Assembly (NCBI RefSeq): GCF_000986865.1
Contig: NZ_LAVS01000010.1
Location: 1-64,000 of the forward strand
Origin: Rheinheimera mesophila
Lineage (GTDB): Bacteria > Pseudomonadota > Gammaproteobacteria > Enterobacterales > Alteromonadaceae
Length of the DNA: 64,000 nt
Direction of reading: 5' to 3'
Program-made: the position numbers and the translations under genes
In this document: positions 34,481-44,370 of the stretch, one piece after another
Numbering within the stretch: position 1 is the first letter of the stretch
Layout: each line of letters opens with the position of its first letter
The notes under the pieces: generated by a model
Databases searched by the model: none
Seen by the model: the letters and a program-made list of their open reading frames with translations, nothing else
What the model was told of the DNA's origin: nothing

Positions 34481-36877
34481 ATGAACAAGCTTTTGCTTAG
34501 CTTTGCTGTTGCCAGTGCATTAGGTTTAGCCGGTTGCGGTGGCGAATCACTGGACGAAATTAAAGACGATACCCAAACAGGTGGTGAGGTTCAGATCCCT
34601 TTATCACGTGTGGTGTATGACCCTGCCAACGGTGTGTTATCACCACCTAACGATTTATTACTGCAAGGTACTACAGACGGTACTTTGTTTATGCCGGGTG
34701 AAAAAGATGCAGCAGGTGCTCACCTTGATGCACCAAATTATGCAGACCCGTCCACAGCCCTAGGTGCATTAGACGGCTGGTCTACTCAAAACCCATTTAC
34801 TATAGCGCTGAACCTGAGCTCTGGCGTCACCTTAGATGCGGGCAGTGTGCAACAGGCAGGTTCTGTCTATTTGGTTGAAACCCTGATGGGTGACCCGGCA
34901 TCCTCTGACGCAGATTGCCGTGCAGTTCCCCGTGGTGCGGCCTGTAAAGCGGTCGGCAGTCTGACCTTTGGTGAGGACTATATAACCCGTGCCAGTGGCA
35001 ATAACATTGCGGTGATCCCGTTAAAGCCACTAAAACCAGCGACTACCTATATTCTGGTGTTTACTAATAATTTAAAAGACAGTGAAGGCCGCTCTGTTGC
35101 TCCTTCGACAACCTACGAGCTGGTGAAACAAGACATCACCACTAAACCGTTGGGCACCGCTGCTCAGTTAGCATTACAAGGCGTGATCAATAGTTTTGAA
35201 AATGCAGTGTCTGCAGAGTCTATCAATAAAGACGATATTATTTACACTGCAGCTATTACCACTCAGTCAACAGCTCCGGTGTTTGCAACGATCAAACAGT
35301 TAATGGCACCAAGCGCGTTAAATAACAATACTCCACCTTCAGTGCAGTTAACCAATACTGGTGCTGTGGTGTCCGATGTATTATTCCCGGGTCAAACAGT
35401 AGCTGACAGCCTGGCCGATCCACGTTTTATTTTTAAACTAGCCAAACTCTACACTGGTACTATCAACCTGCCTTACTATCTTGGTGCTGCAACGCCTGCC
35501 AATCCAACCGCGCCGTTAACCACGCGCTGGACAGCACGTTGTGACTCAGGGGCTATTATTGCCTCTTTAACTGATGCGCAAAAAACCGCGCTCGAAGCTG
35601 CTATTACCGATCCTGTACAGGCGGGTAATGATGCATTTTGTAAAGCAGCGTCCAATGGCGCTTTACGTGACTTTGGTTTAGATAAACAACGTCACCTGAC
35701 CAAGTTTAACGTCATTCCTAAAGTAAACAGCACTCAGACCCTGGCTGTACAGGTGACAGTACCTGATGAAGTGCGTGGTGCCGCTTTAGGTTTAGTCAAA
35801 CCTGCAGCAGGCTGGCCTGTGGTGATACTGCAACATGGTATTACCTCGAAGAAAGAAGATATGTTAGCTATCACAGGCGCATTGTCTGCCCGTGGTTTTG
35901 CCACCATTGCGATTGACCACCCATTACACGGTAGCCGTGGTTTTGGTGCGTTAAACGCCAGTAACGGCAATGCAACTGTCTACATGAACCTGTCCAACTT
36001 ATTGGTAACCCGCGACAACTTACGGCAAAGTATCGCCGATATGCTGGGCTTGCGTTTAGGTCTGAACTTTACCAATCAGGCCGGATTGCTTAATGCTCAA
36101 GATGTCCAGTTCTTAGGCCATTCTTTAGGTGCGATTTCTGGTACTGCAATGGTGGCTTTAGCGAACAGCACCACGGGCAATGCCCAACTGGATGCCTTGT
36201 ATAAAATTCAGTCTGCTACCCTGGCTATGCCTGGTGGCGCTGTGGCTAACTTCCTGCTTGAGTCCGCTTCTTTTGGTCCTACCATTAAAGCCAGCGTACT
36301 GTTAGGTGCTGGTGGTACTACTGCAGCGGCTTACACCGAGTTTGCGACAACAAATAGCTGTGGTACGGGTCAAAGTGCGCCTTACGCCGCTTGTTTTAAC
36401 TCTTTTGTTGAAGCTCTGGCAGCCTCTAACCCGGCCGCTCTGGCCGCGTTGAATGCGTCTTTTGCATCTTTTGCGTTTGCGGCACAAACAGTGACGGATG
36501 CCGGTGACCCTAATAACTACGCATCTATGCTGGTGGCGTCTGAAACTCCAACCTATATGATTGAAGTCGTAGGCGATCAGGCTGAGCAATTACCGGACCA
36601 GGTGATCCCAAACCGTGCTGCTGGTATGCCTCTGGCTGGTACTGAACCGTTAGCCGCCTTATTGGGTGCATCAGCGGTAAATAACGTTGCTGGTACTTAT
36701 CCTGTTACTGGTACCGCATTAAGCCGCTTTATTGCCGGTGGCCACAGTTCAATTCTGAGCCCTACAGCAAGCGCGGCGGCCACTGCTGAAATGCAGGGGC
36801 AGAGTGTCAGCTTCTTTATCAGCCGTGGTGCTGGTGTGGTTGTGACAAACGGCGCTGTCATGGCTCCGGCGAACTAA
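34481..36877 (+). CDS. Pla-1/VolA-type extracellular lipase lipoprotein
   Basis: The 798-aa precursor has a lipobox (ALGLAGCGG, Cys19) and the family pattern VVYDPANGVLSPPNDLLLQG. The lipase domain has the oxyanion region WPVVILQHGITSKKEDMLAI near residue 445, IAIDHPLHGSRG, and the nucleophile Ser548 in GHSLGAISG; a His in GGHSSIL near the C-terminus probably completes the triad. Relatives such as Vibrio VolA are surface lipoproteins that release fatty acids from lysophospholipids, so use of exogenous lipids is the likely role. A terminator follows. Confidence 0.88.
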   Translation: MNKLLLSFAVASALGLAGCGGESLDEIKDDTQTGGEVQIPLSRVVYDPANGVLSPPNDLLLQGTTDGTLFMPGEKDAAGAHLDAPNYADPSTALGALDGWSTQNPFTIALNLSSGVTLDAGSVQQAGSVYLVETLMGDPASSDADCRAVPRGAACKAVGSLTFGEDYITRASGNNIAVIPLKPLKPATTYILVFTNNLKDSEGRSVAPSTTYELVKQDITTKPLGTAAQLALQGVINSFENAVSAESINKDDIIYTAAITTQSTAPVFATIKQLMAPSALNNNTPPSVQLTNTGAVVSDVLFPGQTVADSLADPRFIFKLAKLYTGTINLPYYLGAATPANPTAPLTTRWTARCDSGAIIASLTDAQKTALEAAITDPVQAGNDAFCKAASNGALRDFGLDKQRHLTKFNVIPKVNSTQTLAVQVTVPDEVRGAALGLVKPAAGWPVVILQHGITSKKEDMLAITGALSARGFATIAIDHPLHGSRGFGALNASNGNATVYMNLSNLLVTRDNLRQSIADMLGLRLGLNFTNQAGLLNAQDVQFLGHSLGAISGTAMVALANSTTGNAQLDALYKIQSATLAMPGGAVANFLLESASFGPTIKASVLLGAGGTTAAAYTEFATTNSCGTGQSAPYAACFNSFVEALAASNPAALAALNASFASFAFAAQTVTDAGDPNNYASMLVASETPTYMIEVVGDQAEQLPDQVIPNRAAGMPLAGTEPLAALLGASAVNNVAGTYPVTGTALSRFIAGGHSSILSPTASAAATAEMQGQSVSFFISRGAGVVVTNGAVMAPAN

Positions 36878-36893
36878 AGTTCAGCAGAATTGC

Positions 36894-36926
36894 AAAAGCC
36901 CGGCTCTGATGCCGGGCTTTTTTTTC
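36894..36926 (+). terminator. Terminator after the lipase gene
   Basis: AAGCCCGGC/GCCGGGCTT with a 6-base loop, followed by T8. Confidence 0.9.
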
Positions 36927-36977
36927 CTGATGGCATCAAGCTACAATGCCTGCAGTTTTTCTTGAAAAGGACTGGAC

Positions 36978-37961
36978 GTGGAATTTTTATATCAGTATGG
37001 GTTATTTCTAGCCAAAACCGCCACTGTGGTGGTTGCCATTGCGGTGATTATTGTTCTGATCGTGTCAGCAAAACACAAGGCAAAAAAAGGCGAACTGGAA
37101 TTTAACGAGTTGTCAGAAGACTACCGCACTCTGACGGATGATTTACAGCAACAGCTATTGGATAAAAAAGCTTATAAAGCCTGGTCTAAACAGCAAAAAC
37201 AGCAGGACGAGCCAAAACAGCGGCTTTTTGTACTGGATTTTAATGGCAGCATGGATGCCCATGAAGTCGAAGCTTTACGGGAAGAAGTCACCGCTGTGCT
37301 GGCTGTCGCGACAGCGATAGATGAAGTACTGATCCGGCTGGAGAGCCCGGGTGGGGTAGTGCATGGCTATGGTTTGGCGGCCTCGCAACTTGACAGAATT
37401 AAGCAGCAAAACATTCATCTGACTGTAGCTGTCGATAAAGTCGCTGCCAGTGGCGGTTACATGATGGCCTGTATTGCCGACCGGATTATAGCTGCACCTT
37501 TTGCTATCCTGGGTTCTATAGGCGTAGTTGCTCAGTTGCCGAACTTCCATAAATTGTTAAAGAAAAACCATATAGACGTTGAACAATTCACGGCAGGTGA
37601 ATTTAAACGTACTGTGACTGTGTTTGCAGAAAATACCGACAAAGGCCGTGAAAAATTCCAACAGGAGCTGGAACAGACTCATGTCCTGTTTAAAAATTTT
37701 GTGCATAAACACAGACCTGCGCTGCACATCGATCAAGTGGCAACAGGTGAGCACTGGTTTGGTTATCAGGCGCTGGAATTAAAGCTGGTGGATCAGTTGC
37801 AAACCAGTGACGATTATTTAGTGCAGCAATTTCGCTGCAAAAAAGTTGTGCAGGTAAAGTATCAGATCAAACGTAAGCTGGCAGAGAAAGTGGGGTTAGC
37901 GGCCAGTACAGCCTTCACCAGCAGTTTGAACACCTTATCTAACCTGAGTTTCTGGCGTTAG
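36978..37961 (+). CDS. sohB: Inner-membrane serine protease SohB (peptidase family S49)
   Basis: SohB is a signal-peptide-peptidase-A relative. The 327-aa protein begins at a GTG (AAAGGA upstream), with an N-terminal membrane helix (LFLAKTATVVVAIAVIIVLIV) and a helical linker. The S49 domain follows from about 75: LRLESPGGVVHGYG-type beta-alpha motif near 115, nucleophile Ser in KVAASGGYMMACIADRI, and general-base Lys in AGEFKRTVTVF near 200. tpm starts 2 bases after its stop. Confidence 0.94.
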   Translation: MEFLYQYGLFLAKTATVVVAIAVIIVLIVSAKHKAKKGELEFNELSEDYRTLTDDLQQQLLDKKAYKAWSKQQKQQDEPKQRLFVLDFNGSMDAHEVEALREEVTAVLAVATAIDEVLIRLESPGGVVHGYGLAASQLDRIKQQNIHLTVAVDKVAASGGYMMACIADRIIAAPFAILGSIGVVAQLPNFHKLLKKNHIDVEQFTAGEFKRTVTVFAENTDKGREKFQQELEQTHVLFKNFVHKHRPALHIDQVATGEHWFGYQALELKLVDQLQTSDDYLVQQFRCKKVVQVKYQIKRKLAEKVGLAASTAFTSSLNTLSNLSFWR

Positions 37962-37963
37962 CT

Positions 37964-38614
37964 ATGCAATCTGAATTCTGGCTCCAGTGCTGGCAGCAAC
38001 AACGTATTGGTTTTCATCAACAGGACATTCATCCGCTGCTGCCAGTTGTATTCTCCCAACTGAACTGGCAACCGTCAGGCGCCATTTTTGCGCCTTTATC
38101 TGGTAAAAGTCTGGACCTGTGGTGGTTGTCTCAGCACGGCAAGGTGTTAGGGGCAGAGCTTGCCGAACTGGCGTGTCAGCAGTTTTATCAGGAGCAAACT
38201 CAGTCATTTGTAGTCACAACACAAGGCCAGCACCAGAGGTTTAGTCATCCCGCTGTGGATATTTGGCAAGGCGACTATTTTGACCTGAAACCAGAGCAAC
38301 TAGGTGATATAGGGCTGATTTATGACAGGGCTGCGTTGATCGCTTTACCTTTGCCCATGCGCATTGACTATGTAAATCAATTAAAACGTCTATGCCCTGG
38401 ACCTGTTTCCTTGTTATTGCTCAGCTTAGAGTATCCACACCAGCAAATGTCTGGCCCGCCGTTTTCGGTGACAGAGTGTGAAGTCAGACAGTTGTTTGAT
38501 TTCGCGGCCTCTGTTGAGCTGCTGGCGATCCGAAATCTGACCGGACGAGCTTTTGCGCAGCGCCAGTTTAATGTCAGTTATCTGATTGAGAAGGCATATT
38601 GGATCTGTTGGTGA
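37964..38614 (+). CDS. tpm: Thiopurine S-methyltransferase
   Basis: TPMT-family enzymes methylate sulfur, and in bacteria also selenium and tellurium, compounds using SAM. The 216-aa protein starts FWLQCWQQQRIGFHQ, has the SAM-site strand IFAPLSGKSLDLWWLSQHG near residue 42, GAELAELACQQF near 65, IYDRAALIALP near 120 and LLLSLEYPHQQMSGPPFSV near 145. It lies 2 bases after sohB, so it is probably co-transcribed. A terminator follows at 38625. Confidence 0.93.
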   Translation: MQSEFWLQCWQQQRIGFHQQDIHPLLPVVFSQLNWQPSGAIFAPLSGKSLDLWWLSQHGKVLGAELAELACQQFYQEQTQSFVVTTQGQHQRFSHPAVDIWQGDYFDLKPEQLGDIGLIYDRAALIALPLPMRIDYVNQLKRLCPGPVSLLLLSLEYPHQQMSGPPFSVTECEVRQLFDFAASVELLAIRNLTGRAFAQRQFNVSYLIEKAYWICW

Positions 38615-38624
38615 GCGAAGACGA

Positions 38625-38652
38625 TAAAAAACGCCGCATCAAGCGGCGTTTT
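38625..38652. terminator. Terminator between tpm and the convergent symporter gene
   Basis: ACGCCGC/GCGGCGT stem with 5-base loop, AAAAA before and TTTT after; works best on the minus strand, also plausible for tpm. Confidence 0.75.
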
Positions 38653-38713
38653 AAGTCCATGGAGGAAGGATATGTCGCAACTGTCGGGAACGTTATTGCG
38701 ACGATTTGCTTTA

Positions 38714-40021
38714 TTAACTGTTTCTACCCGCGTCCGGATTGTTAAAACAAGCTTCATCAAACTGATTTTCGCTTTTGGCAACCAGACAAGAGACCATGGC
38801 ATCCCCCGAGATATTCACCGCGGTTCGGGTCATATCTAATAAACGGTCGACACCTATGATCAGTGCGATACCTTCGACAGGTAAACCCACCTGTTGCAAT
38901 ACCATCGCCAGCATGATTAAACCCACACCCGGCACGCCAGCCGTGCCTATCGACGCTAATGTCGCCGTCAGGATCACCATCAGGTAATCCATAGTAGTTA
39001 ACTCAATCTGAAACACCTGAGCAATAAAAACAGTAGCCACACCCTGCATAATAGCGGTTCCATCCATATTGATGGTGGCGCCTAAAGGGATAGTGAAGGA
39101 AGCGATATTGTTGCTGACTCCGAGTTTTTTGGTGGTGGTTTCCATATTGACAGCTAGCGTGGCATTGCTGCTTGACGTACTGAATGCAAACAAAGCTGCA
39201 TCTTTCATTTTGCGGAAAAACATCAAAGGGCTTAAGCGGCCAAAGACTTTTAAGAAGGTGCCATAAACCACAAAACCGTGGAACACTAAAACAAACAACA
39301 CAGTGGCAAAATACCAGACCAGGCTGCCCATATCTTTCATATCCAGGGTAGTGAATAACTTCGCCATCAGGAAAAATACCCCATAAGGGGCCAAAGCCAT
39401 CATAAAGCCAACCAGCTTCATCACCACTTCATTTAAATCATTGAATAAATTGCGTACCCGCATTCCGGCTTCACCACTCATGGCAATAGCGAGGCCGAAT
39501 AATACAGAAAACACTATGATTTGCAGCATTTCGCCTTTGGCCATAGCATCAACCGGATTACTTGGGAACATGTTGATAAATACTTCGGCAATAGAAGGTG
39601 CTGTTCCGGTCTGGAAGCTTGAATCTGCCACCATATTGACGCCAGCCCCCGGCGACACTAAAACCGCAAAGAAAATAGCCAGCGCTATGGCTATCGCTGT
39701 GGTTAAGGTAAATAAACCCATGGCTTTGGCCCCCAAACGTCCCAGCGTGTTTGGGTCACTTAACGAGCTGGTGCCGCAGACTAGCGAAACAAAAACCAAA
39801 GGCACAACCAGCATTTTTAAACTGGCAACAAAAATTTGTCCGCCGACATGAAATATACCGTCGACAAAAAATGCCCGCAGGCCCAGTTCTGCACCAAACA
39901 AACTTAAGGTGCGTTCGGCTTCGCCAGCCAACAGCAATTTAAACAATGCACCGACCAGAATACCCAGTGCCATGCCGATCAGAATACGTGGAGTCAGACC
40001 TAATTTCTTTTTTGCAGTCAT
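38714..40021 (-). CDS. Dicarboxylate/amino acid:cation symporter (DAACS family)
   Basis: The 435-aa inner-membrane protein couples uptake of dicarboxylates or acidic amino acids to protons or Na+. It has eight helices plus two re-entrant loops; signatures are STSSSNATLAVNMET (serine-rich loop) near residue 290, LGATINMDGTAIMQG near 315, GTAGVPGVGLIMLAMVL near 365 and VDRLLDMTRTAVNISGDAM near 400. GltP/DctA/SstT homologues share these, so the exact substrate is open. It appears monocistronic. Confidence 0.9.
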   Translation of the reverse strand: MTAKKKLGLTPRILIGMALGILVGALFKLLLAGEAERTLSLFGAELGLRAFFVDGIFHVGGQIFVASLKMLVVPLVFVSLVCGTSSLSDPNTLGRLGAKAMGLFTLTTAIAIALAIFFAVLVSPGAGVNMVADSSFQTGTAPSIAEVFINMFPSNPVDAMAKGEMLQIIVFSVLFGLAIAMSGEAGMRVRNLFNDLNEVVMKLVGFMMALAPYGVFFLMAKLFTTLDMKDMGSLVWYFATVLFVLVFHGFVVYGTFLKVFGRLSPLMFFRKMKDAALFAFSTSSSNATLAVNMETTTKKLGVSNNIASFTIPLGATINMDGTAIMQGVATVFIAQVFQIELTTMDYLMVILTATLASIGTAGVPGVGLIMLAMVLQQVGLPVEGIALIIGVDRLLDMTRTAVNISGDAMVSCLVAKSENQFDEACFNNPDAGRNS

Positions 40022-40189
40022 TTTTTATCTTTTGTTTGCCCGAAAAATGCCGCTTAGCCTACCAGTTTGTGAGTCAAAAGAAAAACTGCAATGGACTGAA
40101 TTATTTTACGTCTTGGCTTAGCCCGTTGTGCAGGCTTGGACTAAGCTAGAATAATTACAATAAGTTAGCGCATCGAAGGGAGAATCCAG

Positions 40190-42427
40190 ATGCAGAAAAT
40201 TCGCTGGTACCTGATCTGTACGGTTTTAGCCTTGATCAGTGCATGTGGCGGCGGTGGCGGTACCATCAGCGATGATGGCGGTGGTGGCGGAACTGCTGAA
40301 GTGATCAATATCAGCCTGGCGTTAACGAATGCCTCAGGTGCAGCCTCGTCTGAGCTCAGTAAAGCACAAGGCTTAACCTTAACTGCGACTTTATCCTCCT
40401 CCACCGGTCGTTCTATGGCCGGACAATTGGTAACCTTCAGTCTGAATGACGAGCTCTTGGCGGGTTTTAACAATGATGCAGGCACAGCTCAGACCAACAC
40501 CAATGGTGTGGCAACTCTGGGGGTGCGTGTGGGCACCAAAAGTGGCGCGGGTACCATCACGGCGGCGCTGACCGGGGGCCAAACTGCAACGATCAGCTTT
40601 GTTTCGGCAGGTGATGCAGATGATGTAGAACCCGAAAAGCCTGTCGGGTCGCTGCGCCTGATCGCGGACAACCTGCAGTTAGGCTCAGGAGAAACGGCAC
40701 AAGTGGCATTATCTGCCTTAGTGCTGGATACCAATAACATAGTACAGCCCGGTGTTGCTGTGCAGTTCAGTGCCAGCTCTGGAGAATTGCAGGTGCTAAG
40801 TGCAATGACCGAAGCTGATGGTGTTGCTAAAGCAAGCTTATCCAGTAGTGTAGATCCCTCGCTGCGCACTATCACTGTGACGGCGTCTGTCGGTGACAAC
40901 ATAGCGACGTTGGATATCAGTGTGGTGGGTACGTCACTCTTCATCAGTGCGCCTGGCTCTATGGTGTTAAACGATGAAGTGGCGATCACAGCGGATCTAA
41001 CCGACTTTGATGGCAAAGGTATTGAGGGACAAAGCCTAACTGTCAGCTCCTCGTTAAATAATCCGATCACCAGCACTTCTCTGGTAACAGCCGGAAACAG
41101 CGGCAGAATAACCTTTCTCTATAAAGCTGTGACAGGAGGTACAGATGAAATTCGTGTTACGGGCCTGGGCGCCAGCGCCACTGCAACTATTCAAATTCAG
41201 CCAGACCAGTTCCGTTTTCTAACGACTGAAGCAGTGGAAGTTCCATTAGGTTCTGAGCAGTCCCTGACACTAGAGTGGCTGGTCAATAATTTACCTAACG
41301 CGAATAAAGTGCTGAACTTCACCACGACCCGAGGCACTGTGGGTGTGTTGAGTGGAAATTTGACTCAGGTCTCAGTTGATCAAACCACCAATGCACAGGG
41401 CGCAGCCACTGTCTTGGTCACCTCTGATTTTGCCGGTTTTGCCAATATAGCGGCTACTGAAGTTCGTCCCGGCGCTACAGATTTGTTGACCACCCAAACT
41501 CGAATTGAATTTATTGCTACCATGCCCAACAAGGTCGAGGTTCAGGCTTTCCCGGCGCAATTAGGGCCGGGAGAGCAGAGTGTGGTTCGTGCTGTGGTAC
41601 GCGATCAGAACAACAATCCGGTGAAAAATCGCTCTGTCGCCTTCACACTCAATGGTGCGGCCGGAGGACAAATTAATCCTGCCACTGCAGTGACTGATTC
41701 ACAGGGACTGGCCAGTACCGTATTGACGGCAGACAGTACGACAGGAGCAGCTACAGGGGCTAATTTGAATATACAGGCGACAGTGCTGAATTCAGCTCCT
41801 GTTATCAGCAGCACTGCTGCTGTTTCTGTTGGCAAACGCACTTTATTTTTCCGCTTCGGCACAGGCAACAACATACAGGAGCCATCCGCATCATTGTTCA
41901 GTAAAGAGTTCGCGGTGCTGGTCACAGACTCTTCAGGTAATCCGGTGGCAGGGCAGGATCTGAATGTCTCTGTCTTGCCTGTCAGTTACAATAAAGGGGT
42001 GTGGCAGCCAGTCCCGGATTTGATTGATTTTGAATACTGGGATGCCGTTGTGACATTAGCTGACAGCAATCCTGCCAGCCCCGGAATTGAAGCCTGTATC
42101 AGTGAGGATCTGAATAACAATGGCCTGATGGACCCGGGCGAAGATACCAACGGTGATGGCCAGTTAACTCCGGGCAATGTCGCCTCTGTGCCACGGACGG
42201 TGCAGGCCGACGAAAACGGTATAGCGACCTTTGATTTAACTTATCCGCGAGATATAGCCCCCTGGACCACGGTCTTGTTAACCGTATCAGGATTTGCTGA
42301 TGGTTCTGAGAATGTAGTCAGCCAGGAATTTAGAACCATAGTTTCAGGCGCTTATGTGGCTGATGAGACATCAGGGCCAGCCAGAAATCCTTACGGCGAG
42401 GGCACTTCTTGTTCTGACACGCTGTAG
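40190..42427 (+). CDS. Large lipoprotein with bacterial Ig-like (Big_1) repeats
   Basis: The 745-aa precursor has lipobox LALISACGG followed by a Gly-rich linker. The body is a chain of about five or six Ig-like domains of roughly 100 residues, each with the Big_1 patterns GxxVTFSLND, TNTNGVATLGV and AASVTxxSVG-like strands (for example VATLGVRVGT, GVAKASLSSS, GAATVLVTSD, GLASTVLTAD). Near residue 640 two DxNxNGxxDxGE-type calcium loops occur (DLNNNGLMDPGEDTNGDGQL). It resembles intimin/invasin-type repeats, so a role in adhesion or surface structure is likely. Not part of an operon. Confidence 0.82.
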   Translation: MQKIRWYLICTVLALISACGGGGGTISDDGGGGGTAEVINISLALTNASGAASSELSKAQGLTLTATLSSSTGRSMAGQLVTFSLNDELLAGFNNDAGTAQTNTNGVATLGVRVGTKSGAGTITAALTGGQTATISFVSAGDADDVEPEKPVGSLRLIADNLQLGSGETAQVALSALVLDTNNIVQPGVAVQFSASSGELQVLSAMTEADGVAKASLSSSVDPSLRTITVTASVGDNIATLDISVVGTSLFISAPGSMVLNDEVAITADLTDFDGKGIEGQSLTVSSSLNNPITSTSLVTAGNSGRITFLYKAVTGGTDEIRVTGLGASATATIQIQPDQFRFLTTEAVEVPLGSEQSLTLEWLVNNLPNANKVLNFTTTRGTVGVLSGNLTQVSVDQTTNAQGAATVLVTSDFAGFANIAATEVRPGATDLLTTQTRIEFIATMPNKVEVQAFPAQLGPGEQSVVRAVVRDQNNNPVKNRSVAFTLNGAAGGQINPATAVTDSQGLASTVLTADSTTGAATGANLNIQATVLNSAPVISSTAAVSVGKRTLFFRFGTGNNIQEPSASLFSKEFAVLVTDSSGNPVAGQDLNVSVLPVSYNKGVWQPVPDLIDFEYWDAVVTLADSNPASPGIEACISEDLNNNGLMDPGEDTNGDGQLTPGNVASVPRTVQADENGIATFDLTYPRDIAPWTTVLLTVSGFADGSENVVSQEFRTIVSGAYVADETSGPARNPYGEGTSCSDTL

Positions 42428-42445
42428 CCTGTAAAAATGAGCTAA

Positions 42446-42476
42446 ATAAAAAGGCGGAATTCAATCCGCCTTTTTG
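42446..42476. terminator. Terminator between the Ig-like lipoprotein and astB
   Basis: AAAGGCGGA/TCCGCCTTT stem with 6-base loop and T/A runs on both sides, between convergent genes. Confidence 0.85.
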
Positions 42477-42491
42477 CTGTTACACACGAGT

Positions 42492-43835
42492 TTAGTTACG
42501 CTGGAACTGATACACCGACCCTAATTTTAAGATTTGAGTCAGTTCATCAAGAGCCTGGCGGCTTTCAATCAGCAACTGTGGGTCGGCTAAATCATCTTCA
42601 CAGATCTGGTCGCGGTAATGTTTGTCCACCCACTGATTTAACCGGACAAATAAGCTGTCGTTCATCAGAACTGCAGGATTGACGGCCTGATGTTCAGCTT
42701 CGCTCATTGCCACGCGCAGGCGCAAACAGGCTGGGCCACCGCCATTTTGCATACTTTGTTTAACATCAAAATAATGCACCTGCCGAATGGGGGTGCCCCG
42801 TCCTGTCAGTTGTTCCAGATAAGCTGATACCGTATCGCTGTCCCGACACTCGGTCGGTGCAATAATCGCCATGTCGCCATTGGCTAAGGTCACCAGTTGG
42901 GTGTTAAACAGATAGGTTTTTACAGCCTCGGCCACTGACACTTCAGAGCTTTTTACTTCAATAAAGTGCAAGTCCGCAGCAGTACCAAACTTACGACGAA
43001 TTTCATCCAGTTTAGCCTGAGTATCCACAAAAGCCTGTTCATGGAAAAACAGCACGTTTTGGTTTCCGACAGCAATCACGTCATTGTGAAATACACCCTG
43101 GTCTATCACATCCGGGTTTTGCTGCATCATCACAGCACCATGTTCAGACAAACCATGCAAACGGGCCACCGCTTCACAGGCTTCCAGCGTATGCCGGGCC
43201 GGGAAGCGTTTAGGTGCCGGCTTAGACGCATCAAAGGCATAACGGCCGTATACAAACAGCTCTACACCAGCCTGACCATAATCGCTGCACAAACGGGTAT
43301 GATTGGCGGCACCTTCGTCGCCAAAGTGGTCGTTATCCGGCAAATGCTGGTGATGCGCAAAATACTTTTCATCACTGAACATCGCCTTAAGGATACGACC
43401 TGTGGTCAAAGGTTCCAATGAGCGGTGAAACTTATTGGTTAAGTTGGCAGGGGTAAAGTGAATTTTACCGTCTGCTGTATCTGCACTGGGTGAAATAGTT
43501 GCAGCGTTCGCTGTCCACATACTGGACGCTGAGCAGACGGCTTTCAGCACTGCCGGTGCTTGTTTGGCGGCTTTGCTGATCACGTCGCTGTCTGTGCCGG
43601 TAAAACCTAAACGTCTTAAGGTGTAGACATCAGGTCTTTCCTGTGGAGCCAATACCCCCTGTATCAGACCCAGCTCAGACAAAGACTTCATCTTCTGCAA
43701 GCCCTGTTTAGCCGCTTGTTTTGGGCTGGAGGTATTTTTGGCGTTATTAAGTGAGGCAACGTTACCGATGGATAATCCGGCATAGTTGTGCGTTGGCCCG
43801 ACCAGGCCGTCAAAATTTGCTTCAAAGAACTTCAT
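42492..43835 (-). CDS. astB: N-succinylarginine dihydrolase
   Basis: AstB is the second enzyme of the arginine succinyltransferase pathway: it converts N2-succinylarginine to succinylornithine, ammonia and CO2. The 447-aa protein starts [20 protein letters not shown], as AstB does, with the guanidine-hydrolase catalytic features [15 protein letters not shown] near residue 170, [15 protein letters not shown] near 248 and [14 protein letters not shown] near 360 (Cys). The other ast genes are not within the window. It is preceded by the tandem repeats. Confidence 0.95.
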   Translation of the reverse strand: MKFFEANFDGLVGPTHNYAGLSIGNVASLNNAKNTSSPKQAAKQGLQKMKSLSELGLIQGVLAPQERPDVYTLRRLGFTGTDSDVISKAAKQAPAVLKAVCSASSMWTANAATISPSADTADGKIHFTPANLTNKFHRSLEPLTTGRILKAMFSDEKYFAHHQHLPDNDHFGDEGAANHTRLCSDYGQAGVELFVYGRYAFDASKPAPKRFPARHTLEACEAVARLHGLSEHGAVMMQQNPDVIDQGVFHNDVIAVGNQNVLFFHEQAFVDTQAKLDEIRRKFGTAADLHFIEVKSSEVSVAEAVKTYLFNTQLVTLANGDMAIIAPTECRDSDTVSAYLEQLTGRGTPIRQVHYFDVKQSMQNGGGPACLRLRVAMSEAEHQAVNPAVLMNDSLFVRLNQWVDKHYRDQICEDDLADPQLLIESRQALDELTQILKLGSVYQFQRN

Positions 43836-44370
43836 TTTTGCTTTATTCCTTCATTTTTTGGGAAGGGGCACTGCTTTTATTGTTATTGCGGCCGTTTTTT
43901 GTTTGCTTCATGTTCCCCTGCGTACTTCAAGCTACAGCGGTGTTGGCAGCGCTACTCACACCGGTCACATAGGCTAACTATGCTCCCGGAGATTCGCTCG
44001 CTTGCCGCCTGGCTGTAACTTCAATTACTTTGGGAGTATCCCTGCGTACTTCAAGCTACCGCGGTGTTGGCCGCGCTACTCGCACCGGTCACAGAAGTGA
44101 ACTATGCTCCCGGAGATTCGCTCGCTTGCCGCCTGGCTGTAACTTCAATTACTTTGGGAGTATCCCTGCGTACTTCAAGCCACAGCAGTGTTGGCTGCGC
44201 TTTGACTACTTTATGCAAGGCCCGCTGTTTTATTCAGCGAAAAGTCACTAAATTGTGACCTTCTGGCATAATAATGAACTTATTCTCTTGTCACAACTTG
44301 AGTTTACGGATATACGTTAAAAAAGAAGTGCTCTGTGGCACGCTAAAAGGTCAGGGATCTCAATCATAAA
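43836..44370. other. Intergenic region between astB and topA
   Basis: 535 bp that hold a palindromic 124-bp tandem repeat (43917-44201) and the divergent promoters of astB and topA. Reading frames seen here are by-products of the repeats. I found no clear promoter boxes for topA. Confidence 0.7.
43917..44201 (+). repeat. 124-bp tandem repeat, 2.3 units, each an imperfect palindrome
   Basis: Unit 1 (43917-44040) and unit 2 (44041-44164) are nearly identical; a third copy stops after 37 bases. Each begins CCTGCGTACTTCAAGCTAC. Inside a unit the left half TTCAAGCTACAGC...CATAG mirrors the right half CTATG...GCTGTAACTTCAA, with centre GCTAA in unit 1. This is typical of REP- or MITE-like intergenic elements of Alteromonadales that can fold into long hairpins. 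It encodes no transposase. Confidence 0.85.

Noticed and set aside
43917-44201. CRISPR array
   Set aside because: Units are contiguous 124-bp copies without unique spacers and no cas genes are present.
43751-44258. Several 60-76 codon plus-strand frames between astB and topA
   Set aside because: They contain repeated peptide segments that are simply translations of the 124-bp tandem DNA repeat.
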